From Lycocorax pyrrhopterus obiensis (taxonomy: Eukaryota; Chordata; Aves; Passeriformes; Paradisaeidae): a stretch of DNA of 64,000 bases. Below the pieces are notes generated by a model that was given only the letters and a program-made list of their open reading frames with translations, had not been told where the DNA came from and made no database searches. The DNA lies in contig JACSVZ010000001.1 in the NCBI GenBank assembly GCA_014706295.1, positions 37,434,318-37,498,317 on the forward strand, written 5' to 3'. Below are positions 11,317 to 20,715 of the stretch, piece by piece (within the stretch, counting starts at the first letter, position 1; every line of letters begins with the position of its first letter). The position numbers and the translations under genes were made by a program.

Positions 11317-12665
11317 TGTGGTGGTTTAACAAAACCTGGTGTGTGGAGGCAGAGAAAAAAAAAAAGGAAGAGCTGCCCGAAACTTCTATGTCCGGCACAG
11401 AGCCAATATCTGAAAGCTCTGACTATGGGCAGGTTACTAGGCCAATTAGACAAGCTGGCAACACCTCTGTGATGACATATTTAAGAAAGGAGAAACCACC
11501 AAAAGTTCTTTTTCTTGCTTCCTTCCAGGGGATGGCGAGGGGGGGAGCCCCCAGGCCCCTTCCCAGAGAGGGCCGCTGGGCCCTCCCAGTGCGGCGGCCG
11601 GAGCTGGACCACCGAGAGGAGCCACCCCAACGCCGCGAGCAGCTGTGAGCAGCCATGAGCAGCCGTGGGCCGCCGCGTGACCAGGACCATGCGGCATGGG
11701 CCCTTCCTGAATCCGGCGCGGCCTGAGCCGAACAGGGCAAAAACACCACACAGCTGGCAACAAGAGACATGGAGAGTATTTCCCCAATTTGGAGCCCAGA
11801 TGAGATCAGCTGCAACTTGCGGACACCAACTTTCTTTAGAGTCAAAAAAAGTAAGGTCACATGAAGAAGAAACATGGCAGTACCGAGGTTGGTGGGGGAA
11901 GGGAGAGGGTGGAGGCGCTCCCAGGGCCAGAACTGAGATTCTCCTGCAAGCCGTGGTGAGGATTATAATACAACAGTTTCCCTATAATTCATGAGGTGCA
12001 TGGAGGGGTGCAGAGATCCATGTGCAGCCTGTAAAGAGGAGTGCTCACTCTGGAGTGCATAGATGCTGAGTGGCTTTTAAAGATTGAAGAAGAGAGCCTT
12101 TGCTTCCAGGCTAGAACAGTTCATCCTTAAAGGACTAAACCCAATGAACTATTCCGACCCACTCTGGCAGTTGCAGGAAGACTGAGAGACCCATGGGAGG
12201 GATTTCATACCTGTAGCAGGTTCGGGCAGGCTGTTTCTTGTGAAGGTTGAAACCATGCTAGAAATGTTCGCAGAGAACTATCTCCCGTAGGAAGGATCCC
12301 ATGGCACAGCAGAAGAAACTCTTTTCCTTAAACATGAAAAAAAACTCTTAAGAAGTGAAATACTGACCAAAACCCCATGTTTGTTTCCTTGTGCGGTTGG
12401 TGGAAAGAGCGAGGGATTGGAAAAGAAAGGTGTTCTGAAAGTTTGCTTTGATTTTTATTACCTTTTTTACTTTTAATTCTGTTAATAATAGATCTTCTTT
12501 ATACTGTTTCAGTTTCGAACCTGTTTTGCCTTAAAGTGTTCGTCCCCTGATCCTTATCTCACTCATGAAGTTTTAATTCCCCCTCCTCTGCTCAGCTGTA
12601 GCAGAGGAAAATAAGTGAATAGATTTTTGTGGTGCCTGGCACTTAACCAGCATCAAACTGCAACA
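11317..12665 (+). mobile_element. Solo LTR, long type (1349 bp), sibling of 6393-7463
   Basis: It starts TGTGGTGGTTTAAC at 11317 and ends CATCAAACTGCAACA at 12665. The end is fixed by alignment with the sibling LTR end (CAGTGTCAAACCATGACA read on its own strand). Flanking 5-mers AGGCC (11312-11316) and TGGCC (12666-12670) match at 4 of 5, a credible target duplication of the size used by ERVL-type elements. A TATTTAAG TATA-like box lies near 11478. At the place where the sibling has AATAAA this copy has AATAGA (near 12490), so its polyadenylation signal is mutated. A CpG-dense block with a 10-bp triplicate (11637-11666) lies at about 11560-11735. No gag, pol, env or primer-binding site is attached. 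Confidence 0.78.
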
Positions 12666-14366
12666 TGGCCCCTTAGTCTACCTTAGATTAAGAAAGTAAT
12701 CTATTGTTAAAAAGAGATTGATGTATGTTTTATTGAATTTAAAATTTTAGCAGTCATTGATATCAATAGGGGCTATATTGATCTCTAATAAGCAGACACA
12801 AAGAAAAATTCTTTTACTTCCTCATTAGTGTATTACATTTGTAGTCCAGAATATTTAAATGTTTACTACCTTTATTTAATAAAGATGGCCTACTATCTGC
12901 AAAAATAAAAACTGTGCAAAGTATGACTGTTCTTTCCTTCTTATTTTGGAAGGAAATTTTCTTTTTGTTTTTTCCTTTTACTTCGGAAAAGAGATATAAT
13001 AAAAAATACTCAAGAAATGAAGAACAGAACGCATAATACATTTCATATTTGCAAATAATTCAAAATAACACTTGAAACTGTCCAAAACTCATTTTTATAC
13101 CATATAATCTAAGAAATTGTTCCAGGCTACTTTCATGAAATTGTATGTGTCAGTGAAAATATTCTGTTAAAATTTTACTTTTAAATGTGTTTACTTAAAC
13201 TTCTAGATCATTTTGCATTTAACATGGAATTTTTCTTCTAACACAAAACATTACATTTCCAAATGCAGATTTGTAGGTTTTTGACTCAGTTTAACATTAC
13301 TAGAATTCACATGGTTAAATCCCTATGCTTTACTTTGAAAATTCATACGCTACTATTAATAAATTTTTTAATTGCTATACATGAAACCATGAAGTGATTA
13401 AATGCAGTATCTAGTTCAGGTCTGCAGAAATTTTAGATTTATTTTCCTTGTCTCTATGAATAGATTAATAAATGAATCCCATTAAATATATAAATTTTTA
13501 ATGTTTCTTCTTCTAAAATGTTTTTATTCATATTGACTGTGTGGTCATATAATAGCCATGCTGAAGTCCAACTAGTAATAGTAACTTATGTTGTTTTGAG
13601 GAAGAAAATCTTCACACTGGAATCCTAGAACTGTACTAATAATTGGAGGGACTCTATTTCTCTAACAAGAAAAAGAACTCCAAATAAATTCAAGACAGTA
13701 AGATTATTGGTATCTTTACTTCGTTGATATCTGCTATTTCTCTTTTCTTGTCATATACATGAGCAAGCTGGTGGCAAATTTGATGTTCTACTGCAATATT
13801 TTTAGTCTGGTGTGTGAATGTTGTCATTAAAAGAACAGGCACTATTATAAATGACAGTCATTTTTAGATTTCAACAGAACTGAGAACTTAGTATTTGGTA
13901 CTTATAATCCATCTTCAGAACAAATCAGATGTTGTAGCTATATTTGCAATGCTGTTGACACACGAATAATAGTTCAAACACAGTCTAATGACCACTTAAA
14001 CCAAATACTTTAGACACAAGACCTATGAAAAAGCAGATTTTTGAATCTAGGAATATATGTGCAGTTGCCACAGAGCTGTTAATTTGTATTGAGTTTACTG
14101 TTAATTTACCTAATATTATATTTACCTTGTGATGGTAAGTGAAATATGTGCATGCAGTCATATTTTACTCTCATTATTCTGCAGAAGGTATGTGTTGCAA
14201 ATTATTATCTAGGAAATTTTTCTCCTGTGTACATCACTGGATAAGAAACTCAGATTCAACTGACTTCAATTAATTTTTTTAATATATGTCTAGCATGTAT
14301 TGAAAATACAAAACTAAAGCATTAATGAAGAAGAGACAAGAAGATATTTTGAGGTGATAATAGGGT
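12666..14366. other. Unique AT-rich DNA, nothing recognised
   Basis: No repeat family, RNA gene or exon is recognised. The 75-codon minus frame at 12814-13041 is low-complexity Lys/Phe-rich sequence and is taken as chance. Confidence 0.6.
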
Positions 14367-16445
14367 AATCATAGAATCATTTATGTTGAAAAAGACCTCT
14401 AAGAGTACTTAGTCTGACCATTAAACTCACATGGTCAAGTCACCACTAAACCATGTCCCCAAGTCCCGCATCCACACACCTTTAAAATACCTGCAGGGAT
14501 GGTAACTCAACCACTTCCTTGGGCACGTTATTACAGTGTTGGACAAACCTTTCCATGAAGAAGTCTTTCTTATATCCAATCTAGATGTCCCCTGGTGCAA
14601 CTTGAGGGCATTTCATTTTGTTACTTAGGAGAAGAGACCAACACTCACCTGAATAAGACCTCCTTCCAAGTCATTGTAGAGAGCGATAAGGTCTCCCCTC
14701 AGTCTCCTTTTCTCCAGGCTAAACAACTCCAGTTCCATCAGCTATTGTCATAGGACTTGTGCTCCAGGCTTTGTGTCAACTTTGTTGTCCTTCTCTGGAC
14801 TTGCTCCAGCACCTCAATATCTTTCTTGCAGTGAGTGACCCAAAACTGAATACAGTATTCAAGATGGAGCCGCACTGTGCCAAGTACAGGGGGGGAACTA
14901 ACTGCCCTAGTCCTTCTGTCCACCCTCTTTCTGGGCAGGTTTCCAGTGACTCTTCCCCAAGCCAGTAGCAATGTGTAGAGTTATTGTGACTGAAGTGCAG
15001 GACCCGGCAATTCACTTTTTTGAACTCATGCAACTGTCCTTGGCCCATATGTTGATAAAGATATTAAGCGAACCTGGCCCCGAGGCTTTGTAACTATGTT
15101 TCCCCAGCATCCAACTAAGGATGGAGATCTTTCTTGGCCCTTCTTTTTGTGCTGATGTATTTATGGAAACTTGTTTTATTGTTTTCTATGGTAATAGTCA
15201 GATTACCAATAGCCAGTCCAAGATCCACTTGGGCTTTGACCCTTCAAGTTTACTTCCTTCATAACCTCACACATCCTTGCAGTCCTCCTGAGTTTCCTTT
15301 CACTTCTTACAAAGATCATAGACTCTCTTTTTCCTGCCTGAGTTCCAGTCAAAGCTCTCTGTTCTGACAGTCAGGTCTTCTCCACCAGTGAGTCTTTTGG
15401 CACATGGGGATGGCCTGTTCCCATGCATTTAACATTTCCTTGAAGAATGCCCAGCCTTCCTGGACCCCTTTGCCCTTCAGAAATGCCTCTGAAGGGACAC
15501 TGTCAATCAGCCTCCTAAACAGGCTAAGTCTGCGCTTCCAAAGTCCAAGGTGTCTGTTTTGCTGACCCCACCTCCTTGCTTCTCTGTGAATGGAACACTC
15601 TATTATTCAGTGATTGCTGTGATCAAGACAACCTCCAAGCTCCACATCATCCACCAGTCCTTCTGGTCCAGTGGGGCCCATTTCCTAGCTGACTCACCAG
15701 TTGTATGTCTTCCACACATTCCAGGAGCCTTTTAGACCGTTTTCTCTCTGATGTGTTGTATTTCCAGCAGACATCTGGTGAGCTGAAGTCCCCCATAAGA
15801 AAAAGGGACAGTGATCATGAGACTTCTTCCAGCTGCTTATAGAATATTTTGTCTGCCTCTTCATCGTGGTTGGGTGGTCTATAGCAGACCCAACCAGGAT
15901 GTCTGCCTTGTCTTCCTCCTGATTCTTAACTATAAACACTCAGTCCTATCATAGCAGTCATGAAGCTCTAGGCAGTCAAACTACTCCCTACCATACAGTC
16001 AAACTGCCTCTCCTTCCTTGCCTGTCCCTTCTGCAGATTTTACAGCCATCCATTGCCACAGCCCAGTTGTGTGCATCTTTGCACCAGATTTCCATGATGG
16101 TAACTATGCCATAGTTGTCCTACTGCACAATAGCTTCCAGCTCCTCCTGTTTGTTGCCTAAGATGTATGCATTGGTGTAGATGTGCTTCAGTTGGGCTAT
16201 AGATGCCACCACCTTTCTGGAGAGAGAAGACCTAATTTCTATGTGGCCATTCTCAGAAAATTCAAAGATACAAATAACCCTTATATTTTTACTGTGGCGT
16301 GGATCTCCATCCAAGGAACGTAACAGGGTAGGAAGTCTTCTCTTCACATCTTTAACCTGGGCTGCAGGGAGGAAGCAGTGTTCAGAGCTAATTCTGTGTA
16401 ATAAGCAAATTCCACACAAAAAATCCTTTAGATTGGGATCCAATA
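14367..16445 (-). mobile_element. CR1 LINE, long copy with internal deletions
   Basis: The tail is at 14367 (ATCATAGAATCATTTATG) and the element runs leftward on the minus strand. From 14367 to about 15045 the plus strand shows the 3' untranslated region and the C-terminal ORF2 part. At 15045-15090 there are two joins that skip to TATGTTTCCCCAGCATCCAA, a point well upstream in ORF2. From there to 16260 it continues through the connector and endonuclease regions to the ORF2 N-terminus, with similarity weakening by 16445. Compared with the recalled consensus, the reverse-transcriptase core is missing, so the copy could never mobilise itself. This is the only copy in the window that retains endonuclease-domain sequence. 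Confidence 0.88.
16120..16443 (-). pseudogene. CR1 ORF2 N-terminus / endonuclease start (remnant)
   Basis: A 107-codon frame contains AQLKHIYTNAYILGNKQEE, close to the well-known start of the CR1 ORF2 endonuclease domain (an IYTNA..(M/L)GNKQEELEAIV-type motif). In an intact CR1 this apurinic-like endonuclease nicks target DNA. Here the frame stops soon after EAIVQ, and the rest of the domain continues only with stops and frameshifts to about 15700 (for example the minus frame at 15694-15939). The part before AQLKHIYTN is less certain and may be linker or ORF1-ORF2 junction. It is not a functional protein. Confidence 0.75.
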
Positions 16446-17994
16446 TGAAACTCCCCTACCAAAACTCATTTTGGAAAATGGTTAATAAGATAAATAGTAG
16501 CTCTTCAGCAATATTAAATCATTCATTGCAGCAAAAATCAACTGGTTCACTTATATCTTAAAAATACAGTTTCTACCATTTCCTCACAATGTCTGCCAAG
16601 ATTGTCTTCAGCTCTTCAAAACATTAAACACCTGAAGGCTGACTGCTCTGTTACTTTATATTCAATTACATAACTGTCTTTGGGGTGTAATAGGTAAATC
16701 AATTTCCTTGTAATCACACTTGTCACAGGGACATAGACTGTCCATTCTCTGGTGAATGAAAGGCTCATCATGGAAGGGTCTTTGGTATTCTCAGGTTCAA
16801 AAATTATATGGCATAATTTTGATGTTGAAGTTCTGTAAATACTAGGGTTCCAAACATGCTCATTACAAGTGTCTATTACTATTACTGAAATCAAACCTTT
16901 TAACAAAAAATAAACTTTTCTACGGTGAAAATCACACCTTTTAATAATTCACAAGTGACAAAAAATAGTGGGTTTTTTCACTTGAAATAATCAGTGGTTT
17001 GTGGAAATCAAAAAAAGAAATTTAATGTTGTAAATTGTAATGTGACTGTGCCTAATGACAGCTGTTCACATCCTTCTCATTTTAAAAGAAGAGGAAACTA
17101 GTGCGTATTAGAAAAGCCAGGCAAGAAAGACAATTTCAACTACTTCTGTATTCAGTTTGTAACATTTATAGTTTCACTAAACTGTTTCTTCCACAAACTA
17201 ATAAATAATGGAATGTGCAATTTAATTAGTATGTTAAACTATACTAACTATATATTCAAACCACTTCAGTGGTGCTCTGACTATAGGAATCATCTGTTAG
17301 TACAACATCATACCAAGTAAAAGAACTGCCTCTGATATCAGTTGCAACTGTGTTTGTAGACAACACACTCCTCACGGGGGATGTGTAAGCAAACAGATAC
17401 AGCATTTTTTAACATGTGCTTCATTCCCAAAGTCATCCATTTTTCATGTCGCTAAAATTTTCATTACATGTGTGTTTTCTGAAACAAAAACATATTATTT
17501 CTGAGGTGAATGATCAAAAGCAGTCATCTTGTATAAGAATTCTTCATGGCTTTTTTTTTTTTGGTCAAGACAAACTGGATGACCTCCTAATTCTCCTTTC
17601 AAAACTTTGGTTATACAACCATTACTTTTCCAAGTAAACAAAAACACATTAAACATTTATATATGCAAACACATAAGCCAAGAACAGGAATGGAATCTAC
17701 TGCAAAACTTAGTCACAAGACTGAGTAAAACTAACTGGAGGTTTTTTTTAAAACAAAAAAATAAATATTGTAATTAAAAAAAAAACAATTTCCATATCAG
17801 GTGATGCCACCAGCTGCTTATAGCACTATCACTGTTTGCTTACTTGACTAATCTAAGCCATCGGTGAAATAACCCTATTTGCACCAGTAAAAACTGTTAG
17901 AAGAAAACAAATATATATGGAGTGTGTATGTGTGCATGTATGTGTCTGTGTGTGTATTTGAGCAGATGCGTTATGGTGAAGGGAGGAGTAATCA
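16446..17994. other. Unique AT-rich DNA with a short GT microsatellite
   Basis: No gene or mobile element is recognised apart from the GT-rich tract at 17909-17958. The minus frame at 16616-16906 (96 codons) has no recognised domain. Confidence 0.6.
17909..17958. repeat. Degenerate (TG)n / (TGTA)n microsatellite
   Basis: It begins as a short (AT)n run and passes into interrupted GTGTGTATGTGTGCATG-type repeats for about 50 bp. The many interruptions suggest an old, stable tract. Confidence 0.8.
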
Positions 17995-18180
17995 CATCAT
18001 CATAAAACAGTTTATGTTGCAAGGAACCTCTGGAGAATATCTAATCCAACCCCCTTGTTCAAGCACAGATACCTAGAGCAGGTTACCCAGGACCATTTTT
18101 AGTCATCCCTTAAATGTCTTTCATAATGGAAATTTCACAGCCTCTTTAGGCATCGTCTTATAGTGTTTAACCACATTCAG
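17995..18180 (-). mobile_element. CR1 LINE, short 3'-end fragment
   Basis: The plus strand reads ATCATCATAAAACAG at the tail side, then GGAACCTCTGGAGAATATCT, TCCAACCCCCTTGTTCAAGCACAG and AGAGCAGGTTACCCAGGACC. This matches the reverse complement of the CR1 type also seen at 8779-9266. The copy is diverged and is lost after about 180 bp (GTGTTTAACCACATTCAG). It contains untranslated sequence only. Confidence 0.75.
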
Positions 18181-18659
18181 CTATTAAAAAAAATTAAAAT
18201 CTTATTTTCTAGTTTATTTATAAATGTAATTGACTGTATTTCAGTTTTTGCTCATTGATTGCTTCTTTTGTTTTGTGTGGGCACTACTGACACGAGCCTG
18301 GCTCTACATTCTCTACCATCATGTATTTATATACACTTCTAAACCTTCTTCAGGAAGGATAATTCCAAACCAGTGCGGTCTTGTATGTCAAGGAAACTTT
18401 CCTGCCCAACCATGGACAACCCACTCTGGCAGCCACAAACATAGCACCTGAACTGGGACAGAAGCCACTTCACAGCCGGTGGCTCTAGGGAGCTGATCAG
18501 TGCTACACTTGACTCCCTACACACACCATGCCCACACAGTCAGAGACGGTTTCCTTACTGGCTCAACCCCAGATTTCCCATAGTGGAGTCTCAGATGTCT
18601 CAATCCTTAAAATAATTTCATCTTGGTGCAATAACTAAATAACAAAATAACAGCTTGAG
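18181..18659. other. Unique DNA, nothing recognised
   Basis: I see no repeat or exon here. The overlapping frames at 18230-18451(+) and 18339-18524(-) are uncharacterised and short. Confidence 0.55.
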
Positions 18660-18888
18660 CTAGTGCCACCAAGGAGGTACCCTGCACAAAGGAAACCCTG
18701 GGTTTTTTGAACAGATTGAGAGCAGGCTGGTGGAGAAGTGCTTGAGGTACTAGTGGATGAAAATTTGGACATAAGCCAATAATGCGCACTTGCAGTCTAG
18801 AAAGCCAACCAAATCCTGGGCTGCATAAAAGGTGGCATGGCCAGCAGAGTGGAGGAAAGTGATTTTCCCCTCTACTCTGGTCTTCTAA
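18660..18888 (+). mobile_element. Old plus-strand CR1, piece 1 of 3
   Basis: The clear match is GATTGAGAGCAG at 18714 followed by GTACTAGTGGATGAAAA, AGAAAGCCAACC, ATCCTGGGCTGCATAAAA and GGCCAGCAGAGTGGAGG. This is the C-terminal ORF2 stretch of CR1 just before the GAGACCCCACCTGGAG block. The 5' border (about 18660) is fuzzy because sequence upstream is degraded. The piece stops at TTCTAA (18883-18888), where the LTR at 18889 was inserted, and resumes at 19532. Confidence 0.82.
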
Positions 18889-19531
18889 TGTTGGGAGTCC
18901 AAAGTGCAGGGAATATTTCTCTGCTTGTTTTGAAGAGTTCTACCCCCCTGGACAACCCTGTCTTTGACCTTCGTCCATGGAGAAAATTACCTACCCTCTG
19001 GGAAGAAGCAGAATCTACACTGGTGTGAATTAGGTGATAGATCATTATATAAGATTGTCACAGGGTGAAAATTTAGAGGTATTGGGTTTGTTAATATAAT
19101 AAATAGATAAGAAGCAGAGACTCCAAAATGGAGGATTGTTGTTGTTCTTTAGGCCGCCTTCTTTCTTCTTCTGTCACTCCATGTTTGCAGCAAAAGTGGA
19201 TTGAGAGTGGATTGGGTGAAAAATGCCGCAGTTCCTTTCATGTGACAGAAAGATTTATTGAACATCGGTAGAAAAATAAAATATCTTTCATTTTGGGTTT
19301 TCATTGGGTAATTTACCTTTATAAGAACGGTGTAATCTTGATAACTCAGCTTTTCCTTTGCATGCTCTAAGGGGAGTCATGTCCCTGGCTGAGCTTCTTT
19401 TGATAAGACTTAATAAACAACTATCTAAAAGCAAGAAGCGTGGAAAAGTCCCGTTCGTGTGCAGAGCCCAGACAAGGGCTCTGGAAATTCCCCCATCCGG
19501 GGAGACATAATTAAGGCACAGTAAAGCGTCA
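18889..19531 (+). mobile_element. Solo LTR (643 bp) inserted in a CR1, perfect 6-bp TSD
   Basis: The insertion starts TG at 18889 and ends CA at 19531. It is flanked by identical hexamers TTCTAA (18883-18888 and 19532-19537), and CR1 sequence runs continuously across the two flanks. A 6-bp duplication is typical of class II (ERVK-like, alpha/beta-retrovirus-related) elements. Promoter layout supports plus orientation: an inverted CCAAT (ATTGG) near 19302, TTTATAAG at 19318-19325 and AATAAA at 19412-19417, leaving a short R and a U5 of about 100 bp. No internal retroviral sequence is present. Family name not recognised. Confidence 0.88.
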
Positions 19532-19727
19532 TTCTAAGAACCCACCTGGAGTACTGTGACCAGCTCAAGGCTCTACAGTGTAAGAAAGACATGGACATGT
19601 TAAAGCAAATCCAGAGGATGGTCATAGAAATGATCAGAGAGCTGGAGCGCCTCTCCTGTGAACACAGTACGAGAGAATTGAGGTTATTCAGCCCGGAGAA
19701 GAGAAGGCTCTGGGGAAACCTCGTTGT
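19532..19727 (+). mobile_element. Old plus-strand CR1, piece 2 of 3
   Basis: It continues the CR1 at 18660 directly after the LTR: GAACCCACCTGGAGTACTG, AAGAAAGACATGGACATG, ATGATCAGAGAGCTGGAGC and GAGAAGAGAAGGCTCTGGGG. It breaks off at about 19727, where the opposite-strand CR1 tail begins. Confidence 0.87.
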
Positions 19728-19791
19728 ATCATGGAATCATAGAATCACTGAATCATAGAATCACAGAATCATAGAATCATAGAATCACAGA
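19728..19791 (-). repeat. Eight-unit CR1 octamer tail
   Basis: Eight in-phase 8-bp units of the form ATCAYAGA (two variants: ATCATGGA first, ATCACTGA third) form the 3' tail of the minus-strand CR1. Other CR1 tails in the window keep only about one to three recognisable units. Confidence 0.92.
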
Positions 19792-20433
19792 ATGGCCTGG
19801 GTTGGAAAGGACATTGAGAATCATCTAGTTCAAACCCGCTGTCATGGTCAGGAACACCTTTCACCAGACCAGGATGCTCAAAGTCCCATCCAACCTGGCC
19901 TTGAACACCTTCAGTAACAAGGCATCCACAACTTTTCTGGACAACCTGTTTTAGTGCCTCACCACCCTCACAGTAAAGAATTTCTTCCTAATGTCTAATC
20001 TGCCCTCTTTTCATTGAAAACCTTTCCCCCTTGTCCTTTCACTGCAGGCCCTTTTTAAAAGTCTCTCTCCACCTCTGTTGTAGGCACCCCTTAGGTACTT
20101 GAAGGCTATTCTAAGGTGTCCCTGGAGCCTTTTCTCCTCCAGGCTGAACAACCAACTGTCTCAGTGTGTCTCCATAGCAGATGTGCTCCATCCCTCTAAT
20201 GATCTTGGTGGCCCTTCTCTAGACTCACTCCAGCAGGTCCATGTCCTTGCTGTGATGGGAACCCCAGTGGATGCAGCACTCCAGGTGGGGTCTTACGAGA
20301 GCAGAGTAGAGAGACAGAATCACTTTGCTTGCCCTGCTGGCCATGCTGCCTTGGATGCAGCCCAGGATATGACTGGATTTCTGGACTGTTAGCATGTGTT
20401 GCTGGGTCATGTTAAGCTTTGCATCCACCAACA
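19728..20433 (-). mobile_element. CR1 LINE inserted head-on into an older CR1
   Basis: The plus strand shows the reverse complement of a CR1 3' end: an expanded octamer tail (19728-19791), then GGCCTGGGTTGGAAAGGACAT, CCATCCAACCTGGCCTTGAA and CCTCACCACCCTCACAGTAAAG, through to TGCTGGGTCATGTTAAGCTTTGCATCCACCAAC. It is about 700 bp, 5'-truncated, and less diverged than the host CR1. The host resumes on its right at about 20434, so this copy is the younger one. No clear target duplication is visible, as is usual for CR1. Confidence 0.9.
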
Positions 20434-20434
20434 T
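20225..20434 (-). pseudogene. CR1 ORF2 C-terminal fragment
   Basis: A 69-codon frame reads [46 protein letters not shown] and KDMDLLE. This is the post-catalytic C-terminal part of CR1 ORF2. It has no start of its own: the first ATG is internal and lies at the truncation point. The frame then breaks. It lacks all catalytic motifs. Confidence 0.85.
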
Positions 20435-20715
20435 TTAGCACTTCAATACTTGAAGAGGGCCTACAAGAGATCTGAAGAGAGACTTTTTACCAAGTGGGTA
20501 GTGGCAGTATATGGGGCCATGGTTTTAAGCTGAAAGAGGGTGTATTGAGGTTGGATATATGGATTGGACATTTTTTATAATAAGAGTTGCAAGACACTGG
20601 AGCAGGTGAACCAGAGAAGTTGTGGGTGTCCCATCACTGAAAAAAAGTCAGGGCCAGGCTGAATAGGGCTTTGAGTACTTTAATTTAGTGAAATATGTCC
20701 CTGCTATTATCTGAA
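20434..20715 (+). mobile_element. Old plus-strand CR1, piece 3 of 3
   Basis: It resumes with GCACTTCAATACTTGAAGAGGGCCTACAAG, then GAGAGACTTTTTACCAAG, TTTTAAGCTGAAAGAGGG and GGGCTTTGAGTACTTTAATTTAGTG, and fades by about 20715. The final 60 bp and the octamer tail are missing. With 18660-18888 and 19532-19727 it rebuilds one collinear CR1 3' part of about 700 bp. Confidence 0.85.

Noticed and set aside
6393..12665. A provirus bounded by two LTRs
   Set aside because: The LTRs are in opposite orientation and no retroviral internal sequence lies between them.
19728..19791. Regularly spaced short repeats resembling a CRISPR array
   Set aside because: Units are 8 bp head to tail without spacers and form the CR1 tail; the genome is avian.
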